Shown here piece by piece: positions 1-6,110 of a stretch of 20,070 bases of DNA. Position 1 is the stretch's first letter. Every line of letters begins with the position of its first letter. The stretch covers positions 1 through 20,070 of IMG/VR virus record IMGVR_UViG_3300024320_000057; one strand, given 5' to 3'. This stretch comes from a virus. The notes below the pieces were generated by a model. The model searched no databases and had not been told where the DNA came from. It worked only from the letters and a program-made list of their open reading frames with translations. The position numbers and the translations under genes were made by a program.

Positions 1-254
1 ATCAAATGATAATGGGAGATACTGCTGATAATGTAAAATACTTTAAAGGTTATGGTAAAGCTAAAGCACATAAAATACTTAAAGGTGCTAAAACAGAGTT
101 TGCTTTAATCAGAAGAGTTTATAGTTTATTTTTAGAGTTCTATAAAGATGAAGCTAAAGATAAATTTAATGAATGTAAAAAAATGTTAAAATTAGTAACT
201 AACGTAAAAAAAATCAAACAGTATGAATCGTTCAAACAGGTATCGTCTATCTAA
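1..254 (+). CDS. 5'-3' exonuclease (FEN/T5 D15-like), C-terminal part
   Basis: The gene runs in from before the window; only about the last 84 residues are visible. The segment GDTADN followed by GYGKAKAHKIL matches the metal-binding Asp motif and helix-hairpin-helix that FEN-family 5'-3' exonucleases use to grip the DNA duplex (compare GDxADNxxG in T5 D15 and the Pol I 5' nuclease domain). Such phage enzymes remove RNA primers and flaps during replication. The next gene begins 32 nt before this stop, which indicates a tightly packed operon on the + strand. The catalytic N-terminal acidic residues lie outside the window, so activity cannot be judged. The family call is firm despite the short stretch. 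Confidence 0.8.
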   Translation, partial: QMIMGDTADNVKYFKGYGKAKAHKILKGAKTEFALIRRVYSLFLEFYKDEAKDKFNECKKMLKLVTNVKKIKQYESFKQVSSI

Positions 255-975
255 AGACGAAGAACAAATGCTTATGAATTACAGGCAGAACAATCAAGAA
301 TCAAGAGTATTAGTTATAGGAGACACACATTGTCCTTTTGACTTAGATACTTATTTAGACTTCTTAGTAGATACTTACAATAAGTATAATTGTAATAGAG
401 TTATACATATTGGAGATGAGATTGATAATCATTACTCAAGCTATCACGAAACAGATGCTGATGGTTTAGGTGGTGGAGATGAGTTAGATTTAGCTATCAA
501 GAGATTAAATAGGTATTATAAGCAATTTCCTAACGTTGAAGTTATGATAGGTAATCATACTCGTATGGTGGCTCGTAAGGCACAAACAGGTGGTATACCT
601 AAGAAGTGGATAAAAGATTATAATGATGTTTTAGAGGTGCCTAATTGGGATTTTAAAGTATCTACAGAGATTGATGGTGTTAAGTATGTTCACGGTGAAG
701 GTGGTACTGCCAGAAGCAGGGCTAAGATGGATATGCAGTCTACAGTTCAAGGTCACTTGCATACTCAGCTTTATTCAGAGTATATGGTAGGTAATAACTC
801 AAGAGTTTTTGGACTACAGTGTGGGTGTGGAATAGACCACGAGAGATATGCTTTCGCTTACGCTAAAGCTGGTAAAAAACCAGCAATCGGCTGTGGAGTT
901 GTAATAGGTGGTCACACTGCTATAGCTGTACCAATGCAATTAGAAAAATACGGGAAGAAATCTAAATTTAAGTAG
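223..975 (+). CDS. calcineurin-like metallophosphoesterase
   Basis: This 250-aa protein has the ordered metal-binding motifs of the calcineurin-like phosphoesterase fold: GDTH (residues 33-36), GDEIDNH (64-70), GNH (110-112), VHGE (156-159) and GHLH (177-180). All five blocks are intact, so it should be an active di-metal phosphoesterase. The substrate (nucleotides, nucleic acid or phosphoprotein) cannot be told from sequence. The start at 223 overlaps the exonuclease by 32 nt; a later ATG at residue 17 or 19 would still keep the whole fold. Placement beside a flap exonuclease suggests a role in DNA or nucleotide metabolism, which is inference. Confidence 0.88.
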   Translation: MNRSNRYRLSKDEEQMLMNYRQNNQESRVLVIGDTHCPFDLDTYLDFLVDTYNKYNCNRVIHIGDEIDNHYSSYHETDADGLGGGDELDLAIKRLNRYYKQFPNVEVMIGNHTRMVARKAQTGGIPKKWIKDYNDVLEVPNWDFKVSTEIDGVKYVHGEGGTARSRAKMDMQSTVQGHLHTQLYSEYMVGNNSRVFGLQCGCGIDHERYAFAYAKAGKKPAIGCGVVIGGHTAIAVPMQLEKYGKKSKFK

Positions 976-976
976 T

Positions 977-1558
977 ATGAACAATAAGGTAGTTTACTTG
1001 CATAGAAAAAAAACAAATAATGAGATTTTTTATGTTGGTATGGGTAGTTTAAAAAGAGCTAAACATAAACACGGAAGAACTAATCACTGGGTTAATACTG
1101 TTAACAAATACGGTTACATTGTTGATGTTGTTGCAAGTAAACTATCTATTGATGAAGCCTTAGAGTTAGAAGAGTTTATAATTTCAGAGATAGGACTTAG
1201 TAATTTATGTAATCTTTCTTCTGGAGGTGACCATCCAAGATTCTCAGAAGAAACAAGAAAGAAAATGTCTAAAATGAGAAAAGGTGTTAGTAATCACACT
1301 CCGTTGAGTATAAAAAAGCAAGTAGAGTCTTTTAGAAGTAATGTAGAATACATAAAAAAACTATCAAATAGTACATCGAAAAGAAACAGAGAAAATAATC
1401 CGTGCGTAAAGCACGGTGTTAGATGTGTTAATGATGGTAAGGAGTTCTTTAGTGTGAGAGAAGCTGGTAGGTATTACAATATAGACAATAGCTACTTATC
1501 AAAACACTTAAGAGGAATATATAAAGAAGTTAAAGGTCTAATTTTTGAAAGAATTTAA
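977..1558 (+). CDS. GIY-YIG homing endonuclease with NUMOD3 and NUMOD1-like domains
   Basis: The 193-aa protein starts with a GIY-YIG nuclease fold: VYL (6-8) and YVG (19-21) stand for the signature, followed by a basic residue at about 27, a catalytic Glu in the ELEEF helix (about 65) and an NLCNL segment. Residues 88-103 (SEETRKKMSKMRKG) are a NUMOD3 DNA-contact motif. Residues 148-191 (dGkeFFSVREAG...YLSKHLRG) resemble a NUMOD1 helix-turn-helix. This nuclease-then-modular-DNA-binder layout is typical of free-standing phage homing endonucleases such as T4 Seg proteins. It sits 1 nt after the phosphoesterase stop and 3 nt before the next gene, apparently inserted between them without breaking either. 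Confidence 0.87.
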   Translation: MNNKVVYLHRKKTNNEIFYVGMGSLKRAKHKHGRTNHWVNTVNKYGYIVDVVASKLSIDEALELEEFIISEIGLSNLCNLSSGGDHPRFSEETRKKMSKMRKGVSNHTPLSIKKQVESFRSNVEYIKKLSNSTSKRNRENNPCVKHGVRCVNDGKEFFSVREAGRYYNIDNSYLSKHLRGIYKEVKGLIFERI

Positions 1559-1561
1559 TTA

Positions 1562-1960
1562 ATGAACGAGAAATCAACTATAGATTTCATAAACAGTAAC
1601 TATGGAACTAATCTTATTCTTTGTAAGGATAGTTTTAGTTCCTATGATGCTGAAGATAGTAATTATATTGTTGAGATAAAGAACAGAAGAAAGTATTATA
1701 GTGATAAGCTAATAGAATGCCTTAAACTGTTTAAGAACTACCAGTCATCTCAATTAAAAGACAAAATATTCATCTATGTTGTTACAGATGAAAAAGGGAT
1801 ATACATATTTAATATAACTAAAAATATAGGTGTTATTTTAAATAGTAATCCAATACCTTTTAAGTGTCCTAAGACAACAGACTTCAATAAAAACAGTAAG
1901 ATAACAAAGTATAGTTATGTGCTAAAAGAAGGTCTTGCTTCAATGAAAAAACTTTTTTAA
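1562..1960 (+). CDS. putative PD-(D/E)XK nuclease (Holliday-junction-resolvase-like)
   Basis: This 132-aa protein has a possible PD-(D/E)XK active site: Asp29 in SSYDAED, then Glu38-Ile-Lys40 in YIVEIKNR, on a predicted beta hairpin and followed by helix and strand (IFIYVVTDE). Short archaeal-Hjc-type and phage resolvases have a similar size and a D...ExK-R pattern, so a junction resolvase or a small restriction-like nuclease is the best guess. The location among exonuclease, ERF and SSB genes supports a recombination role. It directly follows the GIY-YIG gene, so it could instead be cargo of that element. No signature outside the catalytic motif was recognised, so confidence is moderate. Confidence 0.5.
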   Translation: MNEKSTIDFINSNYGTNLILCKDSFSSYDAEDSNYIVEIKNRRKYYSDKLIECLKLFKNYQSSQLKDKIFIYVVTDEKGIYIFNITKNIGVILNSNPIPFKCPKTTDFNKNSKITKYSYVLKEGLASMKKLF

Positions 1961-1967
1961 CGTTTCG

Positions 1968-2001
1968 TTAACACTTATTAATAAAATAATCTGTAGATTT
2001 G
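1968..2001 (+). promoter_or_regulatory. Bacteroidota-type promoter P1
   Basis: TTAACA (1968-1973), a 20-nt spacer and TAGATTTG (1994-2001) match the Bacteroidota primary-sigma -7 consensus TAnnTTTG with a -33-like box. The same hexamer, spacing and octamer recur at 2990-3023. It lies 37 nt before the ATG at 2039 and follows a small inverted repeat (TTAACG/CGTTAA, about 1956-1970) at the end of the previous gene. Confidence 0.75.
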
Positions 2002-2038
2002 TAGTGTGAAATAACAATAACATTAATATATAAATAAA

Positions 2039-2221
2039 ATGAAAGGAACAAATTGGAACTCTGCAACAGGAGAATACACAAAGATTGTAAACGCAGAAAC
2101 ACAAGAGAAAGCTAATAAAGCTAACTTATTAAAATCAAAGTATAACGCATCTGTTAAAGATATTGCTTACATTCTTAATTTAAGTGAATCAAGAATAAGA
2201 GAATATTTAAGAGAATTATGA
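2039..2221 (+). CDS. small putative helix-turn-helix protein
   Basis: The 60-aa product is the first gene after promoter P1. Its C-terminal third (SVKDIAYILNLSESRIREYL, residues 39-58) reads as a short helix-turn-helix of the resolvase/sigma-like kind, while the N-terminal part is polar with no recognised motif. It may be a small DNA-binding regulator. The ATG sits in an A-rich context (AAATAAAATG), usual for this genome. The stop overlaps the next small ORF by 4 nt (ATGA), which suggests translational coupling. No family was identified. Confidence 0.6.
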   Translation: MKGTNWNSATGEYTKIVNAETQEKANKANLLKSKYNASVKDIAYILNLSESRIREYLREL

Positions 2222-2286
2222 AAACAGTATTAATAATATTAATAGTGCTATTTATTGTAGCATACTTAAAAACAAGAAAAATATGA
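2218..2286 (+). CDS. 22-aa single-pass membrane microprotein
   Basis: A 22-codon ORF encodes MKTVLIILIVLFIVAYLKTRKI: a 15-residue hydrophobic helix (residues 3-17) followed by a basic tail (K-T-R-K), which predicts one inner-membrane helix with its C-terminus in the cytoplasm. Its ATG overlaps the upstream stop and its own stop overlaps the next ATG, both as ATGA. These tidy couplings on both sides argue that it is translated. It is too short to assign a family. Small phage membrane peptides can act in exclusion or lysis, but nothing here proves either role. Confidence 0.55.
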   Translation: MKTVLIILIVLFIVAYLKTRKI

Positions 2287-2516
2287 GAAGTACACAATTA
2301 CATTATGAAACAGGTAAAGATTACGATATTATAGACGTGTGTAAAGATTACGCTCTTAACTTTAACAGAGGTAACATACTTAAATACGTAGCAAGAGCAG
2401 GTAAAAAAGATGATGAATTACAAGACTTGCGTAAAGCATTAGATTATCTGCAAAGAGAGATAGCTTATTTAGAGCAAAAGCAGAAAGAGTATATTAGAGA
2501 ACGAATAGATAGATAA
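2283..2516 (+). CDS. DUF3310 family protein
   Basis: The 77-aa protein matches the DUF3310 pattern (often annotated as SaV-like or nucleotide-kinase-like): HY near residue 7, IIDVCKDYALNF (16-27), GNILKYVARAGKKDDELQDL (30-49) and KALDYLQREI (51-60). The family is widespread in phages of Firmicutes and Bacteroidota and sits in early or replication clusters; its biochemical role is not established. Length fits a minimal DUF3310 unit with a short charged C-terminal tail. It is coupled by ATGA to the 22-aa ORF upstream and is 5 nt from the next gene, in the operon led by P1. Confidence 0.82.
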   Translation: MRSTQLHYETGKDYDIIDVCKDYALNFNRGNILKYVARAGKKDDELQDLRKALDYLQREIAYLEQKQKEYIRERIDR

Positions 2517-2521
2517 TACTT

Positions 2522-2971
2522 ATGAGTTGGTACAGTAAAAGAAAGGATTTAATCAAGTATCAGCACGAAGTAAACTATACAGATGCTTATACTAAAGAAA
2601 TGGATACAGAAGGCTTAAAAGTGCTTAAATGGTCTATGTTCGATAGTCCAGATAAGTTAGGTAGTGGTAAAATGTTTATGGAAAGTGAACCTGTGTTTAT
2701 ATTAGATGAAGCATTAAGAAAAGAAAGGTTACAAGCATTCATAGAGTTAGGTTACACTTCTAAGACTTATGCAGATAAGATTAGATTAAATACTGATAGT
2801 GCACATAGGTTAGGTAAAGCTGTTAAATTTAGATGTATTAACCCTAATCAAAGGTTTAGACTTGTAAAACAACTTATTCTTCATAGAATAGAAAGAATAC
2901 ACTTATTTAATGAAAGTATTTATTTTGACACTGATAACTATATTAAGAAACCAGAGTTATTATTCTTTTAA
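2522..2971 (+). CDS. M15-like peptidase fold, probably catalytically inactive
   Basis: Residues 39-140 follow the layout of the Peptidase_M15_3 fold: FDSPD..GSGKMFM (40-53), a helix (VFILDEALRKE), a position like SGYR here reading LGYTSKTY, then SAHRLGKAVKF (93-103) and IYFDTD (133-138). In active M15 enzymes the zinc ligands are the His of SxH, the Asp of GxAxD and the His of HxD. Here only His95 remains: the Asp position is Lys102 and the last His position is Tyr134. It is therefore unlikely to be a peptidoglycan hydrolase. Its place between DUF3310 and replication genes, away from lysis genes, also suggests a repurposed domain. The family call rests on motif order and is not certain. Confidence 0.55.
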   Translation: MSWYSKRKDLIKYQHEVNYTDAYTKEMDTEGLKVLKWSMFDSPDKLGSGKMFMESEPVFILDEALRKERLQAFIELGYTSKTYADKIRLNTDSAHRLGKAVKFRCINPNQRFRLVKQLILHRIERIHLFNESIYFDTDNYIKKPELLFF

Positions 2972-2989
2972 CACTTTTTTAAGTTTTCT

Positions 2990-3023
2990 TTAACAATTAA
3001 TAAGAAATAAAGCCTTAGATTTG
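2990..3023 (+). promoter_or_regulatory. Bacteroidota-type promoter P2
   Basis: TTAACA (2990-2995), a 20-nt spacer and TAGATTTG (3016-3023) are identical in boxes and spacing to P1 at 1968-2001. It starts the operon that carries ERF and SSB; the first ATG is at 3047. Confidence 0.78.
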
Positions 3024-3046
3024 TATCATAATCAAAACAATAAATT

Positions 3047-3205
3047 ATGAAGAAACTATTAATACAGAGATTAGCACAACTTATAGATAATTTACCAAGA
3101 GGTGTTAAGAGAACTAATGTAATGAATGATTATTTAAGTTTAAAGTTATCTAAAGATGATAAGTTTTATTTAACTATGGCAGATAAATATAAGAATTATG
3201 AGTAG
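3047..3205 (+). CDS. hypothetical 52-aa protein
   Basis: First gene after promoter P2. The product begins MKKLLIQRLAQLIDNLPRG and is polar, with an amphipathic N-terminal helix and a lysine- and tyrosine-rich end (KDDKFYLTMADKYKNYE). No family was recognised. The next gene overlaps it by 8 nt. Support for it being real comes from its position just after a strong promoter and the overlapping gene chain that follows. Confidence 0.55.
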   Translation: MKKLLIQRLAQLIDNLPRGVKRTNVMNDYLSLKLSKDDKFYLTMADKYKNYE

Positions 3206-3380
3206 CAAGACATACACATTAGAAGAGATAAACTCTAAAATAAATAAGTTACACACAAAATTAGATAATCTTCTACTAAAGAGAAAGCAGATTAATAAAG
3301 ACATTAATAACACAATAGACAAATTGTATTTTTGGGAAGAATTAGATGAATCACAATATAAATTATTTAACGATGAGTAA
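3198..3380 (+). CDS. hypothetical small coiled-coil protein
   Basis: The 60-aa protein has heptad-like leucine/isoleucine spacing through INSKINKLHTKLDNLLLKRK and on to about residue 44, predicting one continuous coiled coil, and ends in an acidic tail (WEELDESQYKLFNDE). It overlaps both neighbours by 8 nt. It may act as a small oligomeric adaptor in the recombination operon, but function is unknown. A longer ORF on the opposite strand across this region is a low-complexity shadow. Confidence 0.55.
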   Translation: MSSKTYTLEEINSKINKLHTKLDNLLLKRKQINKDINNTIDKLYFWEELDESQYKLFNDE

Positions 3381-3543
3381 ATTACAATCAACAGACAGAG
3401 TAAGAGAACATATATTACAACTACACTCTGACTACAGAAAAACACAAAGTCCTATTATATTGAAGTTAATAGACGAATGGAAACAAGTTTACATTAATAA
3501 AAAAACAGAAGAGAATGAAAGAATTAGTAGATTTTCAGTTTAG
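3373..3543 (+). CDS. hypothetical 56-aa protein
   Basis: The start at 3373 (MSKLQSTDRVREH) is preferred over an in-frame ATG at 3346 because it leaves the same 8-nt overlap as the previous gene pair and avoids a long overlap. The product is helical and charged (REHILQLHSDYRKTQSP, then LIDEWKQVYINKK), with no recognised domain. The following gene starts 29 nt before its stop. Confidence 0.5.
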   Translation: MSKLQSTDRVREHILQLHSDYRKTQSPIILKLIDEWKQVYINKKTEENERISRFSV

Positions 3544-3676
3544 ACGTATAGAAGCGTTAGACAAGAGAGTTAAAGAGTTAGAAAGGTATGTCTTGGAGTT
3601 ATCTGATGAAGATTGTCCAGAAGACTACAGAAGAATAGTAAGAAGTGAAATATTAAATAAACCAATAGCAGATTAA
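3515..3676 (+). CDS. hypothetical 53-aa coiled-coil protein
   Basis: Reading from ATG 3515 gives MKELVDFQFRRIEALDKRVK and onward to LERYVLELSDEDCPEDYRR: a charged helix with heptad spacing, then an acidic stretch. It fills the gap between the 56-aa gene and ERF, ending 3 nt before the ERF start, so the operon has no non-coding gap here. Family unknown. Confidence 0.5.
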   Translation: MKELVDFQFRRIEALDKRVKELERYVLELSDEDCPEDYRRIVRSEILNKPIAD

Positions 3677-3679
3677 ATT

Positions 3680-4234
3680 ATGAACATTTTAGAAAAACTA
3701 CAGTTGATACAAACAACTTTACACGTTCACAAAGGACAAAGAAACAAATTCGGTAATTACAATTATCGTTCAGCAGAGGATATATTAGAGGCTATTAAGC
3801 CAATATCTAAAGAAACTAAGACAATGTTTAAGATAACAGAAGAATTAGTTGAAAGAGGTGGTTATTTAGCTATTAAATCTACAGCAACAATCTATGATTT
3901 AGAAGAGCAAGAGGTTAGCAGTATTAGTTCTGATGCTTATGCTATATTAGATTTTGATGCTAAAGGTATGCAGAACCCACAAAGAACTGGTAGTTCTTCA
4001 TCTTATGCTAAGAAGTATGCATTAGGTAACTTACTATTAATAGATGATACTAAAGATAGTGATGCTGTAAATGACCATAAAGGAAGTAGTAAACCTCAAT
4101 TAAAAATCAATACAGAACCATTTAAGAAGGCTTTAGAGGCAGTTAAAAATGGTAGCGTAACTGTAGAGCAGATAGAGAGGAAATATACGCTTACAGCCTC
4201 TGTAAAACAAATGTTACAATCAAGAAGTAAATAA
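3680..4234 (+). CDS. erf: ERF-family single-strand DNA annealing protein
   Basis: This 184-aa protein carries the core of the ERF superfamily: HKGQRNKFGNYNYRSAEDIL (residues 17-36), then KPISKE, and a second conserved block TGSSSSYAKKYALGNLLLID (103-122) ending in the acidic DDTKDSD. ERF proteins anneal complementary single strands during phage recombination, as in P22, and replace RecA-type exchange. The C-terminal 60 residues are variable and probably bind partners. The SSB gene lies 170 nt further on, and the exonuclease and putative resolvase lie upstream, which together make a complete annealing-type recombination module. The ATG at 3680 follows the prior stop by 3 nt. Confidence 0.9.
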   Translation: MNILEKLQLIQTTLHVHKGQRNKFGNYNYRSAEDILEAIKPISKETKTMFKITEELVERGGYLAIKSTATIYDLEEQEVSSISSDAYAILDFDAKGMQNPQRTGSSSSYAKKYALGNLLLIDDTKDSDAVNDHKGSSKPQLKINTEPFKKALEAVKNGSVTVEQIERKYTLTASVKQMLQSRSK

Positions 4235-4235
4235 T

Positions 4236-4382
4236 ATGAATAAATTTGAATTAAAAAGAACAGACAAAAAAGACCATTACAGGTTACTTATTAATGGAGT
4301 AGATGTAACAGGCGAAAGAGAAAGAAGTGATTTTAGACACTTAGTACAAGAAATAGATAATACAATTAACGTAGGATTATAA
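4236..4382 (+). CDS. hypothetical 48-aa protein
   Basis: ATG 4236 follows the ERF stop by 1 nt and gives MNKFELKRTDKKDHYRLLIN, then GVDVTGERERSDFRHLVQEI. The predicted fold is a short beta hairpin followed by one helix. No family was recognised. Position between ERF and SSB implies co-expression with them. Confidence 0.5.
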   Translation: MNKFELKRTDKKDHYRLLINGVDVTGERERSDFRHLVQEIDNTINVGL

Positions 4383-4403
4383 ATTAAATTAAAACCAGAA
4401 ATT

Positions 4404-4703
4404 ATGAGTGCATTAGTAAATTTCAGCTTAGACTTAAGCAAACTACCTAAAGATAAGATTATCAAGGGTAAAAAAGGGCAGTACATTAACATTACTGCAA
4501 GTATTAACGATGAAACAAAGTTTGGTAACAATGCTTCTTTCTTTGTATCTCAATCAAAAGAAGAAAGAGAAGGTAAAGAGCCTAAGAATTACTTAGGTAA
4601 TGGAAAAGTTATCTGGACTGATGGAAATATTGTTCTTGCAGAGAAGGAAGAGCAATCACAACCTGCATCTGTGGTAGATAATGATGATGATTTTCTATTC
4701 TAA
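4404..4703 (+). CDS. ssb: single-stranded DNA-binding protein (Bacteroidota phage type)
   Basis: The 99-aa protein has a small OB-fold-like core (FSLDLSKLPKDKIIKGKKG, INITASIN, NNASFFVSQSKEER, NYLGNGKVIW) and a flexible tail ending in DNDDDFLF. An acidic tail with a terminal Phe is the hallmark that lets SSBs recruit other replication proteins. It is shorter than host SSB (usually 110-150 aa), as is common in phages of Bacteroidota. It directly follows ERF and the 48-aa gene and is closed by a strong terminator at 4719-4749, so it is the last gene of the P2 operon. Confidence 0.75.
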   Translation: MSALVNFSLDLSKLPKDKIIKGKKGQYINITASINDETKFGNNASFFVSQSKEEREGKEPKNYLGNGKVIWTDGNIVLAEKEEQSQPASVVDNDDDFLF

Positions 4704-4718
4704 CTAACTGGATTGAGT

Positions 4719-4749
4719 ATAGGGTAGGTTTCGGCTTACCCTATTTTTT
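4719..4749 (+). terminator. rho-independent terminator after ssb
   Basis: A 10-bp stem (ATAGGGTAGG pairing with CTTACCCTAT, one G-U) with loop TTTCGG is followed by six T. It closes the ERF-SSB operon 15 nt after the ssb stop. Confidence 0.88.
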
Positions 4750-4772
4750 ATTAACCTTTAAAGCACATTAAT

Positions 4773-5603
4773 TTGGATAACCTTAGATTAGAAGAAGAAG
4801 ATAAATTATTAATGCAATACATAGATGAAAAGAATGAATGTGTTGTAGATTTAACAGAGAAAATAGATAGACCTCCTGTTTGCTTAACAAAAGGAGAGAA
4901 GATTTACAGAGGTAAGAATGGATTAACTAAATTCGATATACCTTTAGCTACTTATGGTAACTTTAGTTTCGTACAAGCACCACCAAAGAGTTATAAGACA
5001 TTCTTTATGTCATTACTTGCAGGTGCTTATGCTGGTGCAGATGTATCTTACATAGGAGATATACAAGCACATAGAGGAAATAGAAAGTTAATACATTTTG
5101 ATACAGAGCAAGGTAAATGGCATTGTAAGAGAGTATTTATGAGAGTTGTTGATATGATTGGTGATAATAAAATACCAGACTTCTATGAAACATTCTCTTT
5201 AAGAGAACTTAACTACAATACAAGAAGACAATACATAGAATATAAGTTGCAACAAATGGTTGATAATGGAGATAAGATTGGTTTAGTTGTTATAGATGGT
5301 ATTGCTGATTTAGTTTCTGATGTAAATGATTTAAAGCACAGTAACTTAGTTGTACAGTGGTTAATGGAAGTTACCTCAAGATTTAATTGCCATATTGTAA
5401 CTATTATACATAGTAACTATGGTTCTGACAAACCAACGGGGCATTTGGGGTCTCTGTTAGAAAAAAAGGCAGAATTACAGTACACACTTAAAGCAAATAA
5501 AGATACTGGATGTATTGATGTTGTATGTAGAAGAACAAGGAATGTTCCATTTGAACCATTTAGTTTCAATCTAACAGATTCTAATTTACCTACAATAAGT
5601 TAA
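4773..5603 (+). CDS. RecA-like/AAA_25-type ATPase, putative replicative helicase or RepA-like protein
   Basis: This 276-aa protein resembles the AAA_25/RepA-like ATPases of Bacteroidota mobile elements: a Walker A-like loop at APPKSYKT (69-76), LIHFDTEQ (106-113), Walker B GLVVIDGIADL (170-180), VNDL, then a sensor-like HSN (213-215) and GHLGSLLEKKAE (223-234). The Walker A is unusual: Tyr replaces the last Gly of GKT and Ala the first Gly, a variant seen in some phage members. The role is probably ATP-driven DNA unwinding or loading. An in-frame stop at 4752 limits the start; TTG 4773 is given, with ATG 4812 as the alternative (loss of 13 non-conserved residues). Confidence 0.72.
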   Translation: MDNLRLEEEDKLLMQYIDEKNECVVDLTEKIDRPPVCLTKGEKIYRGKNGLTKFDIPLATYGNFSFVQAPPKSYKTFFMSLLAGAYAGADVSYIGDIQAHRGNRKLIHFDTEQGKWHCKRVFMRVVDMIGDNKIPDFYETFSLRELNYNTRRQYIEYKLQQMVDNGDKIGLVVIDGIADLVSDVNDLKHSNLVVQWLMEVTSRFNCHIVTIIHSNYGSDKPTGHLGSLLEKKAELQYTLKANKDTGCIDVVCRRTRNVPFEPFSFNLTDSNLPTIS

Positions 5604-5609
5604 AAAGTG

Positions 5610-5649
5610 TTAAAATATTTGCAGGGTATATTTTTATTTTGTAGTTTAG
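5610..5649 (+). promoter_or_regulatory. probable promoter for the acidic protein gene
   Basis: TTAAAA (5610-5615) and TTTG (5618-5621) precede TATTTTG (5635-5641) and TAGTTTAG (5642-5649). TTTG-N20-TAGTTTAG is a one-mismatch fit to the Bacteroidota consensus; TTAAAA-N19-TATTTTG is an alternative reading. It lies 25-60 nt before the ATG at 5674. Confidence 0.5.
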
Positions 5650-5673
5650 CATAGAATTTAAAAACAATATATT

Positions 5674-5991
5674 ATGAAAATTACAGGACAATTAAAATTA
5701 GACAGTTTATTAGAAAACTTTGATGCTTTAGACAGAGACTTTGTGTTTAAAGTAGATGAATATGAAATTGGAACAACAGACAATGAATACATCTTCGTTA
5801 AAATAGATGTTTATGTAGACTTAGATTATGAAGGAGATGTTAGAGATTATAATGTAGATGTAGAGGTATATCCAGAATACTTTGGTTCTGATGAAGATGG
5901 TGGAGAATTAGAACTTGAATTAGATGATGATGAATTAGTAGGTTTAGAAAAAGAAATACACCAACAGATAAGTTGGAAGATAAAAGCATAA
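5674..5991 (+). CDS. strongly acidic hypothetical protein
   Basis: The 105-aa product has about 31 Asp/Glu against about 9 Lys/Arg. Alternating acidic and hydrophobic residues (IDVYVDLDYEGDV, VDVEVYPEYFG, LELELDDDELVG) predict mainly beta strands with a negatively charged surface, ending in a basic helix. No family was recognised. The charge pattern would suit a DNA mimic (as in Ocr- or Arn-type antirestriction proteins) or a protein that binds basic partners; this is inference from composition only. The gene is an isolated unit with its own upstream promoter and a strong terminator 26 nt downstream, suggesting separate and perhaps high expression. Confidence 0.7.
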   Translation: MKITGQLKLDSLLENFDALDRDFVFKVDEYEIGTTDNEYIFVKIDVYVDLDYEGDVRDYNVDVEVYPEYFGSDEDGGELELELDDDELVGLEKEIHQQISWKIKA

Positions 5992-6016
5992 GACTTTTAT
6001 TCTTTGTAATCAAATA

Positions 6017-6055
6017 AAAAGTGTTTTAGTTAATTCTAAGGCACTTTTCTTTTTT
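6017..6055 (+). terminator. rho-independent terminator after the acidic protein gene
   Basis: A 13-bp stem (AAAAGTGTTTTAG with CTAAGGCACTTTT, two G-U pairs) and loop TTAATT precede a T-rich run (6050-6055). It ends + strand transcription before the convergent HNH gene. Confidence 0.85.
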
Positions 6056-6072
6056 GTTGGATAGTTAGTGTA

Positions 6073-6103
6073 GAAAATAAAAAGAGTGGCTTAAAACCAC
6101 TCT
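6073..6103 (-). terminator. rho-independent terminator for the HNH gene
   Basis: On the - strand AGAGTGG, loop TTTTAAG and CCACTCT form a 7-bp stem followed by TTTTATTTT. It lies just after the stop of the HNH gene at 6111, back to back with the + strand terminator at 6017-6055. Confidence 0.75.
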
Positions 6104-6110
6104 AATTAAG

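Noticed and set aside
3170-3445. 91-codon hydrophobic ORF on the - strand
   Set aside because: It is the antisense of three overlapping + strand small genes downstream of promoter P2; low-complexity Leu/Ile/Ser.
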